Translations under genes and position numbers: made by a program | Shown here: positions 54,205 to 61,833 of the stretch, one piece after another | Layout of the letters: each line of letters starts with the position of its first letter | Position numbering within the stretch: position 1 is the stretch's first letter | Notes under the pieces: generated by a model | Told to the model about the DNA's origin: nothing | Databases searched by the model: none | Seen by the model: only the letters and a program-made list of their open reading frames with translations | From: Pseudomonas sp. RIT-PI-AD | GTDB lineage: Bacteria > Pseudomonadota > Gammaproteobacteria > Pseudomonadales > Pseudomonadaceae | DNA: 64,000 bases | Assembly: GCF_025642785.1 (NCBI RefSeq) | Contig: NZ_JANZKU010000013.1 | Coordinates: 1 to 64,000 of the forward strand | Direction: 5' to 3'

Positions 54205-54570
54205 ATGAAACCCAACCGCTTGCACACCCTCTTCGCCCTCGGCGCCCTGCTGCTGGGCGCCAGCCTCGGCGCCTGCGCCGCGGAAACCCCCTCGCTGTCG
54301 CCGTCCCGCTGCGACAGCGGGACGCCCCACAGCCTGCGCCAGGTCGACGGCTACCGCGTCCTGCTCTACGAGCCCGACGACCAGGCGGCGCCACAGGCCT
54401 GGCAGGGACCGGTGTGCATCGAGGCCGACACCCTGGCCAAGGCCTGCGTGCTCGACCTGTCCCTGGTCAAGGCAGTGGAGCCGGGCCCGCGGCCCGGCAC
54501 CTTGAGGATCACCACCTTCAGCGGCTCCATGGCCTACCGGCAGGACGTCGATCCGCGCCAATGCCCCTGA
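54205..54570 (+). CDS. Putative periplasmic lipoprotein, candidate immunity to the Tae1-like effector
   Basis: 121 residues. The signal peptide ends in the lipobox LGAC (Cys ~21), followed by AAE, so the mature protein is an outer- or inner-membrane-anchored periplasmic lipoprotein. Two further Cys near the middle and one at the C-terminus may form disulfides. It lies directly after the amidase gene: an ATG at 54190 overlaps the effector stop, but the ATG at 54205 has GGAGG upstream and gives a clean signal, so I use it. Position and export strongly suggest immunity. It does not look like Tsi1, which is longer (about 170 residues), so it may be a different immunity type. Binding is inferred only. 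Confidence 0.65.
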   Translation: MKPNRLHTLFALGALLLGASLGACAAETPSLSPSRCDSGTPHSLRQVDGYRVLLYEPDDQAAPQAWQGPVCIEADTLAKACVLDLSLVKAVEPGPRPGTLRITTFSGSMAYRQDVDPRQCP

Positions 54571-54796
54571 GCCCGCGCGGCGTCCGTCCCCGCATCGCCC
54601 GGCGCGCGCGGTCCGGACATGAATTTCCGGGGACGAAAAGCGCCGCGCCGGGTCCATAACCAGAAGCCGGTGCCCGCGAGGGCCCGGACGTTTCCGACCC
54701 GTGGCCGACCGGCCGCGGGTCATGGCATGACGGCGCCGCGCCGAACGCGGGCGCCCATCCGCCATTCGGCTCGGCACAGCGAACAGGAGAAGTACC

Positions 54797-55663
54797 ATGC
54801 AATGGGGCAAAGGGCGGCGCAGCGACAACGTAGTGGATGCACGTGGCAGCGGCGGCGGGCGGCGGATCGGCGGCGGGCTGAGCCTGGGCGGGATCGCCAT
54901 CGTCGTGCTGTTCGGCGTCATCACCGGGCAGAACCCGCTCGACCTGCTGGCGATGCTCGCCGGCCAGGACACCGGCCCGGCGGTGAGCCAGCAGAGCGAG
55001 CAGGCGCCCCCGGCCAACGATACCCAGGCCGATTTCGTCCGGGCCATCCTCGGCGATACCGAGGACACCTGGGGCGCCCTGTTCGCCCAGAGCGGCAAGC
55101 AGTACCAGCAGCCCAAGCTGGAACTGTTCAGCGGCGGGGTGAACTCCGCCTGCGGCTTCGCCGACTCGGCGGTGGGCCCCTTCTATTGCCCGGGAGATCG
55201 CCAGGTCTACCTGGACATGAGTTTCTTCCGCGACCTGGAAACCCGCTTCGCCGCGTCGGGCGATTTCGCGCGGGCCTACGTGATCGCCCACGAAGTGGGC
55301 CACCACGTGCAGACCCTGCTGGGCGTGTCGGCCAAGGTCGATGCGGCGCGCAAGCGCGGCGAACGCCTGGAGGGCGCCAATGGCCTGCTGGTCCGCCAGG
55401 AACTGCAAGCCGACTGCTTCGCCGGGGTCTGGGCCTATCACGCGCAGAAGCGCCTGAACTGGCTTGAACCGGGCGACCTGGAGGATGCGCTCAAGGCGGC
55501 CAACGCCATTGGCGACGATCGGCTGCAGAAGCAGACCCGCGGCCACGTCATGCCCGACTCCTTCACCCATGGCACCTCGGAACAACGGGTCCGCTGGTTC
55601 CGCACCGGGTTCGACCAGGGCGAACTCTCGCGCTGCGACACCTTCGCCACCCGCGGCCTCTGA
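54797..55663 (+). CDS. Neutral zinc metallopeptidase, YpfJ/PF04228 family
   Basis: 288 residues. One N-terminal membrane segment (~29-42) precedes a periplasmic domain with the zinc motif HEVGHH at 165-170 and a later Glu in QELQADCFAGVWA. VNSACGFADSAVGPFYCPGD and DMSFFRDLETRF are family elements. The physiological substrate is unknown. It is probably a single unit. The start at 54797 gives the family N-terminus MQWGKGRRSDNVVDARG. Confidence 0.88.
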   Translation: MQWGKGRRSDNVVDARGSGGGRRIGGGLSLGGIAIVVLFGVITGQNPLDLLAMLAGQDTGPAVSQQSEQAPPANDTQADFVRAILGDTEDTWGALFAQSGKQYQQPKLELFSGGVNSACGFADSAVGPFYCPGDRQVYLDMSFFRDLETRFAASGDFARAYVIAHEVGHHVQTLLGVSAKVDAARKRGERLEGANGLLVRQELQADCFAGVWAYHAQKRLNWLEPGDLEDALKAANAIGDDRLQKQTRGHVMPDSFTHGTSEQRVRWFRTGFDQGELSRCDTFATRGL

Positions 55664-55678
55664 CCCTCGCTACAAACG

Positions 55679-55700
55679 GCGACCCGCCGAGGCGGGTCGC
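55679..55700 (+). terminator. Hairpin after the metallopeptidase gene
   Basis: GCGACCCGCC (55679-55688) pairs with GGCGGGTCGC (55691-55700), 15 bp after the stop. No U-run, so it is only a possible terminator. Confidence 0.45.
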
Positions 55701-55885
55701 TCGCCAAGGGACGCGCCACAAGCGCACCCGCCTCAGGGCCGCCGCGCGCGCAGCGTCCCTGGCTCGCCCTCGCCTCTCGCCGATTTTCGGTGCGTAACCG
55801 CCCATGTCAGCACGCCACTGAGGCCACCAGGGCGCCATGCGGCTATCATCTCGCCCTTTGCATGAACAGTAGCAGGGTCCCAGCC

Positions 55886-57739
55886 ATGAACACTCCCCCC
55901 AGCGAATCCGCCCAGACCGCGCAGATCCGCCGCGCCGGCGTCGATCTCGGCGGCCTGATGTCGGTGCTGAGCAAGCACCTGTACTCGACGCCGATGGTGG
56001 CGCTGCGCGAACTGGTGCAGAACGCCCACGACTCCATCGTCCGTCGGCGGATCGAGCAGCCGGACTGGCAAGGCGCGGCGCGTATCGACGTGATCGCCGA
56101 CAGCGCCGCCAAGACCATCCGCATCGTCGACACCGGCGCCGGCCTGACCGAGCACGAGATCCACGCGTTCCTCGCCACCGTCGGCGTCGGCTACACCCGC
56201 ACCCTGCGCCAGCAGGACGACGACAGCGGGTTGATCGGCATGTTCGGCCTGGGCTTTCTCTCGGCATTCGTCCTGGCCAAGCGGGTCAGCGTGCGCACCA
56301 CCTCCTACCAGCAGCCCGACCAGGGCCACTGCTACGTCTCCAGCAGCGCCGAGCAATACAGCGTCAGCCCCATCGCGCCGCGCGAGGTGGGCAGCGAGGT
56401 GTTGCTGGAGCTGCACGACGAATTCGCCGCCCTCGCCCATGACGCGCGCCTGCGCGACATCCTCGGCCGCTACTGCGTGCTGCTGCGCGAGCCGATCCAC
56501 GTGGATGGCGCGGGCGAACCGATCAACCCGGAGCCGCCGCCCTGGCGGCGCGACGATCGCAGTGCCCTGCATCCATTGCAGGCGCGCCGGCGCAAGCTGG
56601 AATTCGCCGCCCACTTCGAACACGATTTCGAGCCGATCTGCACCTTCGACCTGCGCCCGGAGGGCGGCAGCGACGCCATCGGCCTGCTGTGGGTCCAGGA
56701 CGGCGGCACCTATGGCACCAGCGACAACCGCAACCTGTCGATCTTCCTGCGCGGCATGCTCCTCGACGACGACGCCCGCGATTTGCTGCCGCCCTGGGCC
56801 GGCTTCATCGGCGGGGTGATCGAATCGAACCGCCTGACCCCCACCGCCAGCCGCGAGGACCTGCAGCGGGACGCCCACTACACGGCGATCCAGCACGCCC
56901 TGAGCGAGGCGCTGATCAGCGGCCTCGGCGAGATCGCGCGGAGCCAGCCGGAGGCCTGGCGCCGGGTGCTGCTGCGGCACAACGAAGCGCTGCTCGGCGC
57001 CTCGCTGTGCGACGAGCGCCTGTTCGCGCTGATGATGGACAGCGTGCGCATCCCCACCTCCCAGGGCGACCTGGTGGCCCGCGACCTGCAGTCCAAGGGC
57101 GCCCTCCACGTGCTGCTGGACAGCGACAGCGGCTTCGAGGAAATGCTGTTCCGCACCCTCGGCGTGCCCGTGGCCCACGGCAACCGCTACGCGGTGGTGC
57201 CCTTCCTGCGCCGCTGGACCCAGGCGAAAGGCCTGCGCCTGGTGGAGCTGGGCACCGAACAGGGCAACCGCCAGCTGTTCAACCTGGCCGAACTGCCCGA
57301 GGCGGAACAGGCATGGCTGGCGAGCCTGCTGGGGGACGAGGAGAAACTCATCGTCGCCCGCTTCAGCCCGCCGGGCCTGCCCCTGGTGGTGGTGCCGGAC
57401 CGCGAGGCGGAGCTCAAGCGCCGCCTGGAGGAGGACGACGCGGACAAGCGCATCTCCACCGCCGCGCTGCGCCTGGCCCGGCAGTTCACCGCGAAGATCC
57501 AGAGCACCCAGCTCAGCCGCCTGTACATCAACCTGGACAACCCGGCCATCCAGGCCCTGCTCGACGCCCATCGCCAGGGCAACCCGCGCTCCGCCAGCGC
57601 CGCGCGCCTGCTGCGGGCGTTCAAGCGGATCATGGCCAGCCATAACGACAAAGAGAACGCCAGCCAACTCGGCAGCGCCCTGGCGGACCTGGCCGTCGCG
57701 GTGCACGACCTGCTGGCCGTAGACGCCCGAGATACCTGA
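55886..57739 (+). CDS. HSP90-like (HtpG-type) ATPase
   Basis: 617 residues, close to HtpG (~625), but clearly divergent. The Bergerat ATP-binding fold is intact: N-box RELVQNAHDSI (Glu42, Asn46, Asp49), G1 VDTGAGLT (Asp82, Gly84, Gly86) and G2 GLIGMFGLGFLSAF (~115-128), compared with DNGVGM and GQFGVGFYS of HtpG. A middle domain follows with SIFLRGMLLDDDARDLLPPWAGFIGGV, which matches the HSP90 middle-domain IFVRRVFI..D..LLP.YL element, including the catalytic Arg region. The C-terminal dimerisation part is less similar. It is probably a paralogue of HtpG. It is followed by a TPR gene 51 bp downstream. The ATG at 55886 has AGCAGGG 8 bp upstream; 55862 is also possible. Confidence 0.85.
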   Translation: MNTPPSESAQTAQIRRAGVDLGGLMSVLSKHLYSTPMVALRELVQNAHDSIVRRRIEQPDWQGAARIDVIADSAAKTIRIVDTGAGLTEHEIHAFLATVGVGYTRTLRQQDDDSGLIGMFGLGFLSAFVLAKRVSVRTTSYQQPDQGHCYVSSSAEQYSVSPIAPREVGSEVLLELHDEFAALAHDARLRDILGRYCVLLREPIHVDGAGEPINPEPPPWRRDDRSALHPLQARRRKLEFAAHFEHDFEPICTFDLRPEGGSDAIGLLWVQDGGTYGTSDNRNLSIFLRGMLLDDDARDLLPPWAGFIGGVIESNRLTPTASREDLQRDAHYTAIQHALSEALISGLGEIARSQPEAWRRVLLRHNEALLGASLCDERLFALMMDSVRIPTSQGDLVARDLQSKGALHVLLDSDSGFEEMLFRTLGVPVAHGNRYAVVPFLRRWTQAKGLRLVELGTEQGNRQLFNLAELPEAEQAWLASLLGDEEKLIVARFSPPGLPLVVVPDREAELKRRLEEDDADKRISTAALRLARQFTAKIQSTQLSRLYINLDNPAIQALLDAHRQGNPRSASAARLLRAFKRIMASHNDKENASQLGSALADLAVAVHDLLAVDARDT

Positions 57740-57775
57740 GATACCTGAGATACCTGAGATACCTGAGATACCTGA
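57731..57775 (+). repeat. Five tandem copies of a 9-bp repeat at the HSP90-like stop codon
   Basis: GATACCTGA occurs five times head to tail without change. Unit 1 supplies the last two codons and the stop (TGA, 57737-57739). As units are 9 bp, every copy carries an in-frame TGA, giving five stops in a row. The tract fills most of the 51 bp up to the next gene and ends 5 bp before AGGAG. Copy number could change by slippage without altering the protein. Confidence 0.95.
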
Positions 57776-57790
57776 AGTAGAGGAGAGAAC

Positions 57791-60097
57791 ATGGACATCT
57801 GGCATTGGGTCGGCAAGCTCAACGACGAATTGATCGAGGCCGGTCAGGGCGAAAGCGTGCGCACCCTCGAGACCCTCACCGACCACATCTGCGACCTGGA
57901 AATCGAGCAGGCCGACGCGCTGGTGCCGGAAGCCCGCGCCCTGTGCAAGACCCTCGGCAATCCCTGGATGGAGGTCTTCGTCCGTCACTGGGAAATGCGT
58001 AACCGCGTCGGCAACAAGCTGGAAGGCGAAAGCGCCCTGGCCGACGCCGTGTCGCTGTTCGAGCTGGCCCACCGCGAGGACACCCTCGAGTGCCCGCAGG
58101 CGGTCTGCGTCACCCAGGACCTGGCGTCCTGCTACGCCAACATCGACGGTCCCGGCTGGGTCGCCGAGCGCATCGAGGTGTGCGAGGAAACCCTGGCGCG
58201 GATCGATCCGAGCTGGAACTGCTACCAGTGCCTGAGCAACGAACAGGCCGAAGCGCTGCTGGACGACGACCGTCCCCTGGACGCGCTGGCGTTTCTCGAA
58301 CGCCAGGAGCGCCACATCGAGGCCGCCGGCGAGAGCGCCTACGACAGCGTCCACGAGATGCGCATGAGCATCCTCATCGCCCTCGACCGCGACGCGGAGG
58401 CGCTGGCACTGATCGAGGCGATGGAAGCCAAGGTGGAAGGCGCCGAGTGGAAGAACGTCAGCCAGCCGCGCGAGCTGCTCAAGGCCCTGGCCCTGGCCAA
58501 GCTGGAGCGCGACGACGAGGCCTGGCCGCTGCTGATGCCCCTCGCCGACGTGGCGCCACGCTACCGCGTCACCTGGATCAAGGCCCTGTATCTCCTGCTG
58601 CAACGGATGCCGGCGCGCAACACCTGGACCCTCGGCGGCGAATTGCAGGCCACCCTCGACCACCTGTCGCGGCATGGCGCGCACCGCCACCTGATCACCA
58701 CCGGGGTGCTCTGCGCGCAACTGGCGCTGCAACGCGGCGCCCTCTGGACCGCCCGCCGCACCCTGGCGCTGGCGCGTCGGCACCAGCCGAAGCTGAACGC
58801 CGATCGCGGGGCCGACGACCTGCTCAACGCACTGGAGGCGGCGATCCAGTCCGCTCCCGACGGCAGCCCGCCACCGGTGCCGGCCGAGCAACTGCTGGCC
58901 TGGCTGGAAGCGCGCGGCGCGGAAGGCGGCTCGCGCAACCCGGAGACCGAGGCCGAGTGGCTGCTGCACGCGGTGGCCCGGCGCCCCGACGACACCGACC
59001 TGCTCGCGGTGGCCGCCTCCGCCCTGCAGGCCTGCGCCGCCCACGACGAGGCCATCGAGCTGCTGTGGCGCTATGCCGAACGCCATGACGACTCCGAACA
59101 ACCGGTGATCTTCCAGTTGCTGCATGCCCTGCTGGAGCGCGGCGACCAGGCCGGGGTCGAGCGCCTGGCCGCCCTGTTCGAGGCCCGCGCGCCGCAGGTC
59201 GCGGCCTGGTGCCAGGCCAAGCTGGCCCAGCGCCTGGGCGACTGGCCGGCGCTGGAGGCCGCCAGCCGCCGGGTGCTCGCCGTCAAGCCGGAGCTGAGCG
59301 ATGCACACTTCCTGCTGGCTCACGCACTGATGCGCCAGGCGCGCTTCGCCGAGGCCGCCGACTGCTACCTGCACCTGAGCCACAGCGATCACGAGGACAC
59401 CGCGCGCAGCGCGCTGTGGGATTACATGACCGCCGCCAGCGCCGCGGAGAACTGGGACGCGGTGCGCCAAGGCGCACAACGCATCGGCATGACCCTGAGC
59501 AGCGACAGCGGCCCGGTCGAGGAAGAATGGGGCTGGGTCATCATCCGCTACATCGAGAACGGCGAGGCGCTCGACTACTACGCGCAACGCACCGGGCCGG
59601 TCACCGCGCGGATCCTGGAAAACGCCGGCGGCGGCCGCGTGCAACACGTCGGCGACCGGGTGGTGTTCGACGCCGCGATGCTGGTCGCGCCGCCGGAAGA
59701 CCCGGAGCAGCGCGAGCATTTCGTCGCCACCTATGGCCAGGTACACACCCTGAAAACGGGCGAATACGGCGCCAGCTGGTTCTTCGATGGCGTGCATCCC
59801 GGCGAAGAGGCCTTCGCCGGCCTGCGCGACGCGCTGGACGCGCGCGGCTGGAACCTCTGGGTGCACAGCGCGCCGGACTACCGGCTGGAGGACAGCGAAG
59901 ACCCGCGGGACGAACCCCTGCCGGGCGTGTTTTTCACCCTGGCGGCCCCGGAGAGCCTGCCGAGCCTGGCGCTTCACCAGGCCATGGAAGACTTGACCCG
60001 CGACTGGCCCCATCGGCTGTGCTGGCTGCGCCTGGCCGAACACTGCGGCGCCGATCCGCAGCCGCACCTGGAGGCCATCGAGCGCTACGGGCTCTGA
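57791..60097 (+). CDS. Large TPR-repeat protein, partner of the HSP90-like ATPase
   Basis: 768 residues, cytoplasmic, mainly helical repeats of TPR type (for example DDEAWPLLMPLADVAPRYRV, LALARRHQPKLNADRG and FAEAADCYLHLSH) over ~10-560. A separate C-terminal domain (~565-768) has many aromatic residues (EEEWGWVIIRYIENGEALDYY, GASWFFDGVHPGEEAFAGL) and is of unknown fold. No catalytic motif is seen. TPR proteins are the standard co-chaperones of eukaryotic HSP90, but they are not known for bacterial HtpG. The start at 57791 is preceded by AGGAGAGAAC. It is translated from the same transcript as the HSP90-like gene, by position. Confidence 0.75.
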   Translation: MDIWHWVGKLNDELIEAGQGESVRTLETLTDHICDLEIEQADALVPEARALCKTLGNPWMEVFVRHWEMRNRVGNKLEGESALADAVSLFELAHREDTLECPQAVCVTQDLASCYANIDGPGWVAERIEVCEETLARIDPSWNCYQCLSNEQAEALLDDDRPLDALAFLERQERHIEAAGESAYDSVHEMRMSILIALDRDAEALALIEAMEAKVEGAEWKNVSQPRELLKALALAKLERDDEAWPLLMPLADVAPRYRVTWIKALYLLLQRMPARNTWTLGGELQATLDHLSRHGAHRHLITTGVLCAQLALQRGALWTARRTLALARRHQPKLNADRGADDLLNALEAAIQSAPDGSPPPVPAEQLLAWLEARGAEGGSRNPETEAEWLLHAVARRPDDTDLLAVAASALQACAAHDEAIELLWRYAERHDDSEQPVIFQLLHALLERGDQAGVERLAALFEARAPQVAAWCQAKLAQRLGDWPALEAASRRVLAVKPELSDAHFLLAHALMRQARFAEAADCYLHLSHSDHEDTARSALWDYMTAASAAENWDAVRQGAQRIGMTLSSDSGPVEEEWGWVIIRYIENGEALDYYAQRTGPVTARILENAGGGRVQHVGDRVVFDAAMLVAPPEDPEQREHFVATYGQVHTLKTGEYGASWFFDGVHPGEEAFAGLRDALDARGWNLWVHSAPDYRLEDSEDPRDEPLPGVFFTLAAPESLPSLALHQAMEDLTRDWPHRLCWLRLAEHCGADPQPHLEAIERYGL

Positions 60098-60100
60098 GCC

Positions 60101-60128
60101 GGGTCGGGGCGCTCAGGCGCCCCGACCC
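60101..60128. terminator. Long perfect hairpin between convergent genes
   Basis: A perfect 12-bp stem (GGGTCGGGGCGC at 60101-60112, GCGCCCCGACCC at 60117-60128) with loop TCAG lies 3 bp after the TPR stop and before the convergent HAD gene. No U-run on either side. It is probably a bidirectional terminator. Confidence 0.6.
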
Positions 60129-60202
60129 AGGCATCCGGGCAACGCATTCGAGCGTCGGTAGCCGCCCAGACCCGCGATGGCTGCCAACCAAGCCGGAGCC
60201 GA

Positions 60203-60796
60203 TCAGGCGTCGAGGCGCGCCAGCAGCGCGGCGCAATCCGCCGCGTACCAATCGACCAGCTCCGGCCAGGGATTGTTCGGCAGGTTGACCAGGGCGGTGC
60301 GGGCACCCGCGGCACGCCCGCATTCCAGGTCGAAGCGGTAGTCGCCGACCATCAGCAGCCGCGTCGGAGGCACTGCCCAGCGCCGCGCCAGTTCCAGCAG
60401 GCCGTCCGGGTCCGGCTTCGGCCGGGCCTCGTCGCGGCCGAGCACGTCCGCCGCCTCGAAACAGGTATCCAGGCCGATGGCGGCCAGGGTGATCAGCGCC
60501 AGCGCGTGGGCGTTGCGGGTGAGAATGCCGAGGCGCACGCCGCGTCGATGCAGTGCGCGCACCAGTTCCACCGCCCCCGGCGCGGCCCGCGAACCCAGGG
60601 CCAGGCCGCGCTCGTGTTCCAACAGCCAGGCGTGCTTGTCCGCCGCCTCTGCCGCCGGCAGCGCCGCCAGGTGATGCAGGATGTCGTCCTCCTGCGGGAT
60701 CGACAGGGCGCGGCGGATCGCCGCGAAATCGTGCACCGCCACGGTCAGCGTGCCGTCCATGTCGAATACCCAGTGCCGGCAATCCGCCAGATGCAT
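60203..60796 (-). CDS. HAD-family phosphatase (phosphoglycolate phosphatase-like)
   Basis: 197 residues. HAD motif I is VFDMDGTLTV (nucleophile Asp12, acid/base Asp14), motif II the Thr in GILTRNAHA, motif III Lys in RPKPDPDGLL, and motif IV GDYRFDLECGRAAG. A small cap domain lies at about 20-75. It is a cytoplasmic phosphatase; the substrate is unknown. The start at 60796 (MHLADCRHWVFDMDG) places motif I correctly. It converges on the TPR gene. Confidence 0.9.
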   Translation of the reverse strand: MHLADCRHWVFDMDGTLTVAVHDFAAIRRALSIPQEDDILHHLAALPAAEAADKHAWLLEHERGLALGSRAAPGAVELVRALHRRGVRLGILTRNAHALALITLAAIGLDTCFEAADVLGRDEARPKPDPDGLLELARRWAVPPTRLLMVGDYRFDLECGRAAGARTALVNLPNNPWPELVDWYAADCAALLARLDA

Positions 60797-60855
60797 GGAA
60801 ACCCCTCGCCCTCGTTCAAGACCGCGCCAGCATACGCGAGGCCCGCCGGGGCGGC

Positions 60856-61833
60856 TCAGTAGTTGATGATCAGGGTGACGTTGTCCAGGTAGACGCCGAC
60901 CGGCAGATTCGCCTGGGTCGGGTCCACCGTCACCAGGAAATTGAAGTTCTGCAGGTTGCCGGTACCCATCGCCGCCTGGGTTTGCGCGGTGGTCCACACC
61001 GTGGTCGTACCGGGGTAATAGATCTGGTACCTGAGGTAAGCGCTGGAATAACGCATCCGCCGCCAGGGCGCCTGGTAGTTCTGGCCGTTGTCGAAGCCCA
61101 GCGTATAGCCCTCGGTGTTGGTGCAGATCACCGCCAGGGTCTGGGTCACCGAGCCGAACTGGCTGACCAGGGCTTTGCTGCCGAAATCCACTTGCGGCAG
61201 GCTGCTGACCAGGCAGGCCTTGGTCACCACCAGGGTCAGGGTCACCGAGGCCAGGGAGCCGCTGCCCCAGTTGGTCGGCGCGCCGCAGATGCCGGCGGTG
61301 CAGCTCTGGGTCAGGCCGGGGCTGCGCTGCCAGGCGCACAGGTTGAGCGCGCCGACGGTGCAGATCGCGTACTGCCAGTTGAGGCTGATGGTGGCGGTAT
61401 AGGTGCCCGCCGGCACGTTGGCGCCGAGCGAGGTGCGGAAGTACATGGCGATGGCGCTCTGCGAGCCCCCCACGCCGATCAGGCTGATCGCCCCCAGTAC
61501 CTGCGGCTGCGCGCTTTGCAGCGCCTGGCTGTAGCCGGAGTCGGTGAACAGCTGGAAAGGAATCTGGTTACCCTGGCCGTCGCTGAGCATCGTGCTGGCG
61601 CTCGCCAGGGTCACCCGCACGTAGGCCGCGGTGAGCAGGTTGAGCGAACCGTCGCAGGCCAGCCCCCCGCTGGCGGCGGCCTGCTGCGCGGTGGTGCGGA
61701 TGCTCAGCGAGCTGACCGTTCCCAGCGCCACGTTCGGGTTGCCCACCGCACAGGCCGCCCAGGCACCGACGCTCGCCAGCCAGAGCGCCGCCAGCAGGCC
61801 CAGGCGGGCGATGGCGCGGATGGACGCCCTCAT
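60856..61833 (-). CDS. Spore coat U-domain pilin, probably CupE6-like tip subunit
   Basis: 325 residues. A signal peptide (LGLLAALWLASVGAWAA, cleaved ~26) precedes two spore-coat-U (SCPU) domains: residues ~27-165, beginning ACAVGNPNVALGTVSSL, and ~200-325, beginning ACLVSSLPQVDFGSKAL, with the typical NVTLIINY-type ending. SCPU proteins are secreted by chaperone-usher systems. The gene follows the usher gene and overlaps it by 4 bp (ATGA); an ATG at 61839 would add two residues. It fits the cupE gene order in P. aeruginosa (usher then cupE6, PA4652-PA4653 from memory). Confidence 0.82.
   Translation of the reverse strand: MRASIRAIARLGLLAALWLASVGAWAACAVGNPNVALGTVSSLSIRTTAQQAAASGGLACDGSLNLLTAAYVRVTLASASTMLSDGQGNQIPFQLFTDSGYSQALQSAQPQVLGAISLIGVGGSQSAIAMYFRTSLGANVPAGTYTATISLNWQYAICTVGALNLCAWQRSPGLTQSCTAGICGAPTNWGSGSLASVTLTLVVTKACLVSSLPQVDFGSKALVSQFGSVTQTLAVICTNTEGYTLGFDNGQNYQAPWRRMRYSSAYLRYQIYYPGTTTVWTTAQTQAAMGTGNLQNFNFLVTVDPTQANLPVGVYLDNVTLIINY

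Noticed and set aside
57731-57775. A CRISPR-like repeat array
   Set aside because: The units are 9 bp with no spacers; it is a simple tandem repeat.
55733-60067. A 1444-codon open frame on the minus strand across the HSP90-like and TPR genes
   Set aside because: It is an antisense shadow produced by high GC at third codon positions; both plus-strand genes show family motifs, and the 'SGI' repeats in the shadow are just the 9-bp tandem repeat read backwards.
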